64,000 nucleotides of DNA from assembly GCA_010093605.1 (NCBI GenBank), contig MU004183.1, positions 1,302,001 to 1,366,000 of the forward strand. Reading direction: 5' to 3'. The translations under genes were made by a program, and so were the position numbers. The notes under the pieces were generated by a model that worked only from the letters and a program-made list of their open reading frames with translations, was not told the origin of the DNA and ran no database searches. Every line of letters begins with the position of its first letter. Within the stretch, counting starts at the first letter, position 1. Below, one piece after another: positions 34,741-45,119 of the stretch. Source of the stretch: Lophium mytilinum (taxonomy: Eukaryota > Ascomycota > Dothideomycetes > Mytilinidiales > Mytilinidiaceae).

Positions 34741-35930
34741 TCATAAGTACGGCAACCCAACACGTTCGAAAATAGTGTCCTCAATTACGGGAACGAACTC
34801 GGTCTTCGTTGCCGCGCTTTGAACAAGCAGTGCGTAATGGTATTGCCAGTTGCCTTTGCTAGGCCACTTGTACCCTTTGACGACAAGCACGCATAGGTAC
34901 GTTTCTCCGTTGAGATAAATATCGTCGTCCGGAGTGCAATAACCCATGGCTTGGTTGAATGGATCGACGATCAGGTAGACCCGCTTTTCATCGAATCCAA
35001 ACCACCTCGAAGTGTTTGACGCAAGCCATTTGACCATGTCATCGAAGATTGGGAGGAATTCGATGCCGGATTTCTTCTGATTCGACGTTACCAATCCCCA
35101 GCGGCCAGCGGCATATGAACCCAATGTGGAGGCCGGCCTCAGAGTCGGTTCCGAGAAAGGTTCGGAGACCGGAGGTGTCGTTCAGTCCCATCAGGGGCAA
35201 TATGGGAGCGATCAATACTATGATACCTGGATCCTCAACCCTGAACGTGGCTTTTTCGTGATCGGACTCGTATGAATCGGTCTTCGGGAATTCGATGCGA
35301 CGATTACGCGATGCCTATAGCCACTTTGGTAGGGTCAACTCTGTAATGTGTTCAATTCGGTTCTCTGAACTGTTGAACCAAAGCAGCGCTCCAGGAAGGT
35401 CATTATGCCAAAGCCCATCGACGTATTGATCGTCGGGCTGTCGTTTGGCTATAGTGTTTGCTAGACCTTGCAGTGCGACGAGTTTGTTCGTGGGATATTT
35501 CAAAGCTCTTCTGGTATAGTTGTTTACAATGGAGTCCCAATCCTACTGGAGAGATTCTATTGTGCTCGCCTCGGACGTTTCTGATATTTCCAGCTGTTGA
35601 CATGCCCAAAACATAGTCCTTTTCATGTAGTATACCTTTCTTCTAAATAGCAGTTCTTCTTGTAGTATCCAGGCACGAGTGCGTGCCGAGCTGAGTGCTG
35701 GGTTTTCCTCGTTCATGAAATCGAGTTGCTTCGCCTTCACGTATAGATTGCCTAATGTAGTACCCTCTTTCGTAACGTAGGAATCTGAACCATCGGTTCT
35801 TTGTGTTCATCGTCGCTTGAGGACGGTTTGCAGAGTAGCAAGCGAGTGGTCGACTATCGTCGGCCTGATCCCTCTAGTTCGCGGTCTTGATGTGGTTGAG
35901 AAGTCATGGAGAAGGCTGAGATGACAGACC
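34741..35930 (-). pseudogene. Broken remnant of a HET-domain gene
   Basis: The - strand carries pieces of a HET (heterokaryon incompatibility) protein in the right order. RTRAWILQEELLFRRKVYYMKRTMFWACQQLEISE corresponds to the usual RAWVLQE...LFWEC segment of the HET domain. ALKYPTNKLVALQGLANTIAK with the following LWHNDLPGALLWF corresponds to the region after the domain. WFGFDEKRVYLIV belongs to the C-terminal part. The first half of the HET domain is absent upstream, and the remaining pieces are separated by an in-frame stop and at least one change of frame. Loss and decay of HET genes is common in filamentous fungi. Confidence 0.7.
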
Positions 35931-36496
35931 TCGGCATAGTCCACTATGGCGCCTACCTAGACGTGAACGGAACTCAGCCATAGCGGCACGGGATCACGTG
36001 GGCAGAGGGGCTGGACAAGGTGCAGATTGGGGTTGTAGAAATGTATTCTATCGCTTCGCAGAAGGACGTCTCAATATCCATCCCACCTTTCACAAGCCGA
36101 ACCACACCATCAACACACACATAGCCCAAAAGCTTGGTCCCGCACGCCGTCATATCGATCTGAGCTTATCGTCGTCGCGGAGCTGCGGCGACCACTCACA
36201 GCGCGGGGTGCGGGGGCGGCTAAGTGACGCATGAGCGCATTGACGTCACCTAGTGCCTCGATAGTCGATGTGACCTAGACAGCCAACAAAGGATCATAGC
36301 TGGCACACAAACTGGCTTTGCTACCTGCTGTTTGGCTTTACTCGCCGAGATGTGGGAGCTGCCCAGTTTTAAAAGTGGACGGGGGGAGATTGGTTTAAAT
36401 AGGGCTGGACCCTGATGGGCTTCAAGTTCATTCCGAGTTTATTACATACACCACACTTTATCAATCAACCGGATATCAAATACCAGATCATTCAAT
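35931..36496. other. Promoter region of the 69-residue gene
   Basis: A CACGTGG element lies at about 35995. Short frames (35998-36234) are not convincing. Near 36395-36405 a TTTAAATAG motif sits about 95 bp before the start codon at 36497 and could serve as a TATA element. Confidence 0.4.
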
Positions 36497-36837
36497 ATGA
36501 ACAACCAAGGCAACACTCAACAGGCTGGTGCTGGCAACGAGGACTATGCTGATAAGGGTAAGTTGTTGTCTCTTAACTTCTTCACGCTGTAGAGCTGTCT
36601 GCGCGAACGTTGCTGACATGACGACAGGACTCGATGCCGCCGAGAAGAAGTTCGGCGGCAAATTTGGCGCTGACCCGGCTAAGAACCGCTCGGTAAACGA
36701 GAAGATCGTATGTTCAACTACACACCTATTCAAGCTCTATTGAACATTCGCTGATGACGTGGTTGCAGACCGACGGCGCTCGCGGCATGTTTGAGAAAGC
36801 CACTGGCAAGGACGTGCCCGATAAGTTCTCGAACTAA
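36497..36837 (+). CDS. Small conserved fungal hydrophilic protein (69 residues)
   Basis: Three small exons, 36497-36557, 36628-36707 and 36769-36837, join in frame through 70- and 61-nt introns. The protein begins with a Gln/Asn/Gly-rich stretch (MNNQGNTQQAGAGNEDYADKG), then GLDAAEKKFGGKFG, RSVNEKITDGARGMFEKATG and ends VPDKFSN. This pattern is shared by a family of short fungal proteins that I know only as hypothetical and often abundant or stress-responsive; no biochemical role is established. Its charged, Gly- and Lys-rich make-up resembles small hydrophilin-like stress proteins. Every exon is below 85 nt, so simple frame searches miss it. Confidence 0.75.
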
Positions 36838-39435
36838 GGGGTGGACACGACGGGATTACCATGGATTGGTATTACAGCCTCGCTGATGCTGATGGCTGGG
36901 AGTATGGTCGGGTTGAGATAGGATATATGAATCTTATAATGTGTTTTTGACAACGAGTTATGGATATGTCTAGTCGTCTTGTGGTTAGTTGACTAGCGTT
37001 GTATGTGTTCGATGTTGTGTGCCGTCGGATAAGCTCAGCGGATCTCCTTCCGGCGTCATGTGAGTTGTACAAGGTGTATCTGCGTCTACTTCGTGTCTCC
37101 CTCATGCTCTGGGCAAGTGATTTGAGCGAACCGTCATCAGTTTGCATCTCTAGGCGGAGTTTCCTATTTTGGACCGTGGGCGTTTCTTTCATTAGTCTTC
37201 CTGAGTACTATTCAGTAAAGACTGTGCCCTATCTCCTTATTCAGACCATAGAAAGCGGCCACTAATCTCGCTCAACCAGGGTCACGTGGTAGGATCGCTG
37301 GACCCAATATGTTCGGCCCAGGCCTCAACATCACTCATCACCATTCTCATCCATTTTACTGCCGACAAGCATTGCTTGTTGAGATGAAGCAGCCTTGGCA
37401 GAAGTCAGCAGTTGTCAGTTCAGCTCTCCTTGCACTCCGCCTAGCATGGAGGTGCCCTCGGCCTGCACCGGCAATGCGGAGTGCATTGGAGGTGATTGGA
37501 TGTTCGACCCCATCTGCCCAACTAGGCATCTAGAGGCCAGTGATGACCGAGCGATGCTTGCGGCATCGAACTCAGCATCGAGCATCGAGGTTGCTCAAAA
37601 GCGGAGAAGGTCCGGTCCAGGTCTTCAGCATCCCAGCTTGCAGCATCTTCATCACAAGCCGGTGGGCTGTGTGCTGTGTGGCTGCATGCCCCCTTTTGGA
37701 GACCATCCGACCGACGACAGCAGCCGGAAGGTGTGGCCGGGAAAGACTCGGCTTAAGAGGATCGGCCTCTCCCGAGATGGCGTTGCCGGCGAATTATTTG
37801 AGGCTTATTACGAGAGAGCATGCCAGTGGCGTTGTGGTGGTGGTTGGTGGGGAGAGTAGCCGAGAGTTAGCAGTGGAACCTGCCGTGGCGATGCTACAAG
37901 AAGTCTAACAGAATCGCTTTCAACGAGAAATACTTGACGACGGTAGGCACACCCACACGCCGCATTCCTAGTCATCAAACGACTAGATGGTTTGAGTAGA
38001 GAGTCAGGTGTTGAGGGGCAGTGAAAGACCGTCGAGACCCTGTAGGCGTTGCCGGCTTCCAGCGTGGCGTTCAACGGTCCGATGGGGTCCATGCATCGCT
38101 CCACTTGGAGGCGCTGCAGCAGTTTTAGTCCACCCAAAGCGGAAATCCGTCGTGCGGTGCTGACAAGGAAGATTCAGAAGGGGACCAGAGGCAGACGGGA
38201 TTACTCCGTACGGTGGCCCGCAGAAGGAAGCAAAGTTTGACGTGAAATGAAGGATGAGACTTCAGCCGGCGACGATGCTGGGAGGCGCGGACTGCGGAGC
38301 ATCACCGGGCGCGCTGCAAGGGCACAATTGCCCCGGACTGGCAGCAGGCAGAATTGCGGAGTGCGGAGGAGCCAGCTGGACGGGTGCAGGTGGCGAGGAT
38401 CGTGGCAATCCCCAGGGGCGGGAGAAGTCGGTTCTGGAGCACAGAGGTTTGGAGAGACGCGAAGGGATCGCGGGAAGAAGCACCAAATGGGGAGGGGCGC
38501 AAAGGGCTGAAGGTCAGAAGTGGAGTGGTGGTCGAGACGTCCAGGGCCGGGTAGCAAGCGCTTCGATCGTCTCTGCTGGTGTTGCAGCCGTCGGCCCAGA
38601 GCAGCAATTCATCATCGAGGACGACGCGGAAGCGGCTAGGCGCCGTAATGTGCTCTGAGGGTTGAAGAGGCACCCGCATGCGGCCCAAACACCAAGCCGA
38701 GAATGAGAGAGAGAGTGGGAGATAGCGGGAAAAAGATGAGAGAAACAATGGTAGTTGGTTTTCTGGCGGCGGCAGGTGTGGCAGCAATTCACCCGCAGGC
38801 CGGACCGGCTGCCGCATTCGGTAGTGTGCATATATCTGGGGCAGCCCTGTTTAAGTGCCCAGGTGGGTGCGGGTCTGCTGTCGCGTGTGAGCGATGATGG
38901 ACCGCCAACCGGGACCAATGGCGGGCACAGCGATAAGCTATGGCGGTGAGGGACGTCAGCCAGCGAATGGCTCTGCCCATATACAAATCCAATCCTCATG
39001 CCTCAACCCGTCCTCCCCGACTGCCATCCCCTTGCCAGCCGGTGTGCTGTCTGCTGTCCCAAGTGCGCCCACGAGTGCTGGCCGTCGTAACTTAAAGCCT
39101 TTGTGCTCCCCAAGCACTAGTTTCCACATCCGTCGCCGCCCACCGTCGCCCTCAACACCACACTCCCCTTCTCCACACCATATTTTGGACTGCGCCCCTG
39201 ATCTACGCACATCCCAAGGGCCCGTCCCAGGCGACCGCGACGACAGCGCGACGCTCGCCACTCACAGCCGCCAGACCGCACACCACCACATTCCTGGCGC
39301 GCTCTCAGAGCGACCACCACACCCTCGGCGCACCCAGGTAGGGGGTCGACAACAGAGTCAGCTGAGCCACCTCGCACACCCACGACGCACGCGCCTCCAC
39401 CATGTCGGCGTAGATAGCAGGACGTTGAGGAGGAA
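36838..39435. other. Long GC-rich intergenic region upstream of LST7
   Basis: Many overlapping open frames occur between 37309 and 39670 on both strands (for example 37395-37859 on + and 38302-38817 on -). None has an ATG-led, domain-bearing or splice-compatible product; high GC explains them. A GGTCACGTGGT element lies near 37279. From about 39000 to 39435 the + strand is C-rich and likely forms the LST7 leader. Confidence 0.4.
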
Positions 39436-40887
39436 ATGGATTTCACGGTAAGCCGCCCACGCGCCTGGGACTGTTAAGCTTTCCCACGATGCGCACGCCA
39501 TTCCCGCTGCACCCACACCCACCCCTCCACCACGCGCCCCGCCGTCTTGGGAAACCGTGGCTGATCTCCCAAACAGATATCGCTGGCTCATTTCTGCGAG
39601 GTCCACGGCCCGACCCCGATTCTCTGCACGCAAATCTCCCCTCCCGACCCGTGCCAGACCTGCCACCACCCATGCGTGACGCCGCCTGCCGACGAGCCGC
39701 CTCGGTCCGCCTATCCATACAACGCCCTATACGATGATGGCCATGGCCCCTTAGCCAGCCGGCTCCCGCACTTGTCTTCGCCGTTCGAGACCCCGCCGAC
39801 GAGTCCGACGTCCCCCAGGAGCAGGCACAATCCCTACTTCCCCAGCGTGGCCAGCGATGCCGACTTCACGAGACGGTACTGCGGCAGTGTCGAAGACGAG
39901 AACGACTCGTGCGCAAACTGCACCTTTCTGGTCCCAAAGAACGTGGCCCAACGCCTCCCGGACGGAGCCCCTGGCAGTCCCTCGAAAGATGGGAGAGGGA
40001 AGAGCAGCAGTCCCGTGTTGCGAACCAACCAGCCAGTGCTCGCGCGGGGCCCAGCTACGCCTCAGTCAGATGAATACGGCAGCTCGCCAGACTCGTCCGA
40101 TGCCGAGCAGTCTAAGTCTTCCACGGCATCGCGCTCCAGCTTGCCGAACTCTTCCCCGTCTTCGCCATCGTATATGCCTCGCAACACCCACACCCACACC
40201 TTGACCTACTTAACAACGCACCAGCCGATGTCCGCCTCGACCTTCTCTCTCCTGAGACGGTCATGTATCCGCACCTTGTCCTGCGAGATGCTCCCCTGTG
40301 GAAAGCCCTCTGGCCCCCTCTACTTCGGTGACCCAATTGTCGGATATACCATCGCCTACATCTTCCGCCTCCCCGATCCCCGTGCACGTGGCCAGAAACG
40401 GACGTACGCACTGATCGCCCTAGGCGGACGGGACAGCTGGCGGGTCGGTAAAGCCATGGTCAAAGTAACGGCCGTCTTCGAGAGCATCGCCAACCGCATC
40501 ATCGCCATGGCCGACAAGGTCCTGGAGCGGGAATCGGCTGCGTCACCCTTCAACCAGCCGTCCGCTTTCTCTCGCCCCTCGACCTCTAGTGCTTCTACAC
40601 CGCCCCTACTCAGCACTTCGGCACAGTCCATGCCCGCCTTCCCTTCGCCACAGAAGGACAAGCTGTCGTTCTCCACCGCTAGCTCTCCCGCCACGCGCAA
40701 TATCACCCCTGTCTCGTCCTTCCTGTCGGCTAAGAAGGTTGATCCAGACGGCTACCCACGCGTCTCACGTGACGTGATGCGTGCGAAGAGCCTGGCCGAG
40801 ATTGTGGGCCGCGAAGACTTCTTCGTCGAGCTCCACGTGCGCTTCTGTACGCTTCTGTCGTCGCTCATCAAGGACTTCGGCACCTGA
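39436..40887 (+). CDS. LST7: Folliculin homologue Lst7
   Basis: A 12-nt first exon (39436-39447, MDFT) and a main exon 39577-40887 join in phase 0 through a 129-nt GTAAGC...AACAG intron, giving 440 residues. The start MDFTISLAHFCEVHGPTPILCTQ is the opening of the folliculin longin domain, followed by a CQTCHHPC cysteine pair. A Ser/Pro-rich linker precedes the conserved core: FSLLRRSCIRTLSCEMLP, GPLYFGDPIVGYTIAYIFRLPDPRARGQKRTYALIAL, and the C-terminal REDFFVELHVRFCTLLSSLIKDF. With Lst4 this protein forms a GTPase-activating complex for the Rag GTPases (Gtr1/Gtr2) at the vacuole in TORC1 amino-acid signalling (yeast and mammal knowledge). The first exon codes only four residues. Confidence 0.85.
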
Positions 40888-41781
40888 TCCCTTGTTATCC
40901 GATACACGGGTAACACCACCCTGTCTCACCAATATACGTTCCGCAACCCTGTTCGCGGTGTTCTGGAATCCCACCATTCCAGCGACTGACTCTCCTGTCC
41001 TCCACCACGTCTACAACACTGTGTGTCAGTTGTACATTTCGGGTTCGCGTCTGTCCTGTCACGGCCGTGTCTTTTTGTAATCATTGTAGCGTTCTAGCGT
41101 TTCTTTATGGCCTCGGGATACTCAACTGGTGGCAAATGACCTCCAGCTTGTCAACCAGGTTCGGATCTCAATCTCCTTGTCGTGTTCTCTAGGTGTTGGC
41201 GGCTCTCTCGATTTCGGCTTGTTCAGACCCCCTTTTCTACTTTTCTCTTTTTCTGTTTCCTGAACAACTTTTCGTGCTTTTTGAGATTCCCCACATACAC
41301 CGTACACACCCCCTACCTTATGATACCCCAGCTCGTTTCATTAGGTCCGGCCTTCTTCTTTCTTCTTTTCTTCACTTTTGCTCCCTCTTTGCTCTCTCTA
41401 GGGACGGCTCTCTGGTCTGGAACGAATGGAACTGGGACGGGATTAGATAACGGGATAACGGAAATGGGGCTGAACCACGGAAAAGCACGCCACGCGATTG
41501 GCAAGGAAACGAAACGGCGCGGGTCAAAGGAAAAAGCCGTGGACTTTCTTGTCTGCGTCTGTCTGTCCACAAGGGTTCAAATAAGGGTATGAGTAAGGCA
41601 TCAGTTTTCCACACCACGACAAAACTGTGTGTCGTGGTGGTCTGTAGATGCCACCTAGTACATACACATGTAAATGTTCTTCATTGACTCTCTCCGTTCT
41701 TGTGCTCGTGTTCGTGGTCGTGAGCCCTCCTGAGCGCCTTCATAACTCTTACACTTCTGTACACCTTACCAGTCCATCTTC
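40888..41781. other. Convergent 3' intergenic region
   Basis: This lies between the 3' ends of LST7 (+) and APC2 (-). It is T-rich, with short frames on both strands (41182-41592 and others) and nothing recognisable. It likely holds both 3' untranslated regions. Confidence 0.4.
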
Positions 41782-44754
41782 TCATTTCCTCACCCCAAAC
41801 ACATCCCCCACCCCCCCAACCTTCCCCTCCTCAACCAGCTCCTCCAACAACGCCCTCACCTCCTCAACCCCATACGGAAACCCGCCTGGCACGACCATCT
41901 TCAGCATCATCAGCACGCGCGCCGGCGGCATATTCCCCTGATTCGTCAGCATGCCCACCACGAACTGCCGATACAGCGGCTTGTTCTGCGCCAGCTGCTC
42001 CGTCGTCGACACGACCCCAGACGGCTGGAGCTCCGCCGCCGCAGCCGCCGCGGCCGCCGCGACCACCGCCGTCGACGTCGTCGGGTTGCCCGCCGTGTCG
42101 GTGGCGGTGATGTCGGCTGCGGAGGGCTTGGGGAGGGTTTCGAGAACCGCGTAGACGTCCGGCTGCACTTCTTGTAGCACGCCCATACCGACCCAGAAGA
42201 CGAGCGCGTTGCGGACGAGCGCGTCGTCCATCTCGAGCATTTCGACGAGCTGTGGGACGGTTCGCGACTCGCCTTGGTCTTTGGAGTTGAGGGTGTGGCC
42301 GCGGCGGTTTGCGGGTGGCGGCGAGGATGGGAGGGGCTGCTGGAAGGCGTAGATGACGCTGGCCTGCCAGGTCTGCACTTCGGCTTCGACGGTGCGGTCG
42401 GTGAGGTGGAGTTCGATTTTAGTGCGGCCGAGGGAGGGCAGCCAGCGCAGCTTGCGCATGCCTTTGACGCGCTCGAAGCGCGCTTCGTATTCGCGCTGCA
42501 GCGTGGCGATGGGGGCGGGGACGTGGAAGTTGTCTTCGCGGAGAGGGGGCCAGAAGAAGGAGGAGAGGATTTGCGCGTTGAGGGTGTGATCGGCTGGTGG
42601 TTTTTTGGTGAGCGCTGCGATAGGGGTGATGGGGGCTGGGTATCGGGCTTGTGGTGCTGCTGGAGTGCGAGGCTGAGCTTGGTTGGTCGAGGGCGTGTGA
42701 GGGCTGGGTGTTATGGGTACGGGCTTTGCGGGTTCGTCAGGTTTCTTCTCCCCGTTGATCGAGGCGTTGATGCGATTAGATTCGAGTACGTCGCGGAGCA
42801 TGACTTCGCATGCTTGGAGCTTGTCGTCCCCGAGCCGGAGCTTGATGAGTTCCAGCAGGCGTGTCTCTTTTTCGTATTCCGGATCATGTCCGCGGAGGAG
42901 GTAGTCACCTAGTATTTGTTTCAGCTCGTTGATGAAGTCCTCCCGATCGTATAGCGTCAAGAGGAACCAAATCACGTCTTCGACCTTTGATTTTCTGTAG
43001 TCAGGAGACGCGTCCATCGGGTGTGGCTGCCAGTTCATGTCGCTCCAATTCAGGTCGTCGTCCTGTTCCTGGGCGAAAGATGCGATAGGTTTCTGCATCT
43101 CTGCGGCGATTTCATGTGAGATCTCACTTGTAGGGCCGAATTTGGCCGCATTCTCATCTTCCACGTCTGTGAGAAGACTGGAGATAACAATACGTGCGGT
43201 GTCCTCTCTTCCCTTTAGATATCGACGTATCGGACGCGCTGCACGTTCTAGCAGCACTCCATTAGGTTCGAGCTCGTTAAAAGCGCGAATGACATAGATG
43301 TAAACGTTGAGGATGAAGGTTGTGGTAGCACCGGCATGAAGCAACCGCCTCGAGACTTGATGCGAGAAGCTATTAGACAGGTTTACCTTTGCTCCTGGCA
43401 TCTTGAGGTATTCCTACATGTTGTCGTCAGAAATGAAAGTGAAGAGCTAGAGTTGCTGAGGCCAGACTGAGGTATAACAAGACAGGAGATAGTACCTTGA
43501 TATCCAGAATCGCGCCCAGCGACTTGTCCCAATTGATGATAAAATCAAACAGATTCTCCACCCGCGCCCTTCCCAGTCTGCCAATGGCCATATCCTGCCA
43601 TTGCTGGACATCACTCGCTTGCACTGAGTGGGGTTCATCCGCCAGAACTTCCATAACTTGCCGCACCAGAGGGCTAAATCCATCTTTGACCCACTGCCTC
43701 AGATGGTTGATGATAGGCTTTCGAGAGAACCAGTCCACCTTCATATAGTGGCTGACAATAAAGGAGCCCATGAGCTTGTCCATTGCGTGAGCGAACGCCT
43801 TCTGCGCCTGTTCTTCCCCCAGTCCAACGCTCTGTAGGCCTCGAAGTAGCTGTAGTATACTCTCTCGTAGCTTCGGAACGTCGTCCAACACATCACCCCC
43901 AACGAAGCCTAGTCCGTTGTCCACATACACCCGGAAAAGACGGCACCCTGCATTGTAAAGCACGTAGCTCAGGGTCTTCGAAAATCGTTGTGGTGGCAGA
44001 GCATGCGCGAACAGTCCATGCAGATCTCGTTGGAATTTCCAGCTGGCAAACATGTGTTGGTCCTCGGCTGTGGTATCTAGACGTATTGTACTTGAGGTCG
44101 TGTTGGCGCTTTCGTGTTCTAATATGGGGAGGATATGGCTGTTGAAGGGTTGGAGGTATAGCTGCTGGACCTGCTGCAGTATTTGCTGTGTCTCTTCAAG
44201 GGCACCCCATGCGTTCTGGCACGCGATTTCCTGTCTGTGTTAGCTGTCATTCTCTCGCCGTAGAATTTGGTGTAATGGCCTACATTGTCCCATATAGACC
44301 GCAATGCCGGATGTACGTAGCTGACGAAATGTATTCTGACTTCGTTCGTGTACCAATCTACCTGAATATCCATTAGTTCTACTCGCTTTGCTCCGTTCGG
44401 CGTACGCACCAAGCTTTCTTCCTTGCCCTCCTCGCCTTGCCCTTCGCCAACCAGGAGGTATTCCAGAGCGTCAACAACATCCTTCCCTTTATGGATGTGT
44501 ACAACTCCTGCGCCGAGGTGGCCTTCGTCGTATGGTAGTTTGGGTAGGCTCAGGAACCTGGTTGCTGTGCTCCACGCGAGGTTGCGTTTCACTTCGCGGT
44601 GTTGCCCACCTGCACTCGCCCCACCAAAGGGTCCTCCGAATGATTGCCCGGGGGCTGTAAAACCAAGCTCAGGCGTGGAAATCGGCGTAGGCGTTGTATG
44701 TGAGAGTGCTGGCACTGGGAAGACAGACGCGAATACCAGACTCTGGTGGTCCAT
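41782..44754 (-). CDS. APC2: Anaphase-promoting complex subunit 2 (cullin-like)
   Basis: Three exons, 44754-44284, 44230-43496 and 43413-41782, join in phase 0 through introns of 53 and 82 nt, giving 945 residues. The cullin-homology part is clear: RLLHAGATTTFILNVYIYVIRAFNELEPNGVLLERAARPIRRYLKGREDTARIVISSL matches the Apc2/cullin core. It is followed by ILSSFFWPPL, RKLRWLPSLGRTKIELHLTDR and the winged-helix B region near the C-terminus (LRELVEE-like ALLEELVEEGKVG). Apc2 binds the RING subunit Apc11 and forms the catalytic arm of the ubiquitin ligase that drives mitotic exit. A Pro/Thr/Ala-rich linker and a polyalanine run (AAAAAAAAAAE) interrupt the C-terminal part and look species-specific. 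Confidence 0.9.
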
Positions 44755-45119
44755 GGTGTGTAGTAGCGGCGGGGGTTTTGACGCGTCCGAGAAATGAAAT
44801 CGGGCGTAGTTATAATCCCCTGGGACTTCACGCAGAATTGTAGGAGCAGCTTCGCCTCCCTGCAGTAGGACAGAGTTGTTGGAGCATAAACATCGTTGAT
44901 CGAAGGAATAAGTTCCATAATCTACAACTACATTTGTGAAGCACCATCCAGGGCTGGATCCACGTAATCACGTGCATTAATTCATCAAGCCCCATCTAAC
45001 TCCAAAAAAGTCCCCTGACGCTGAGACACCCGACGACTCCAAAACCAACCCTAGACAATTACCTGAGTCGCCTGCTCGGTGAATAGAACAGAACCCAAAA
45101 CACCGAAATCCTAGCAACG
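44755..45119. other. APC2 promoter region
   Basis: This separates the start of APC2 from the 3' end of the F-box gene, both on the - strand. It contains an ATCACGTGCAT element near 44967 and no coding feature. Confidence 0.4.

Noticed and set aside
37395-38817. Several 100-170 codon open frames on both strands
   Set aside because: The sequence is GC-rich, with frames in five of six phases, no domains and no plausible splice joins.
42274-42912. 212-codon + strand open frame
   Set aside because: It is an antisense shadow of the third exon of APC2.
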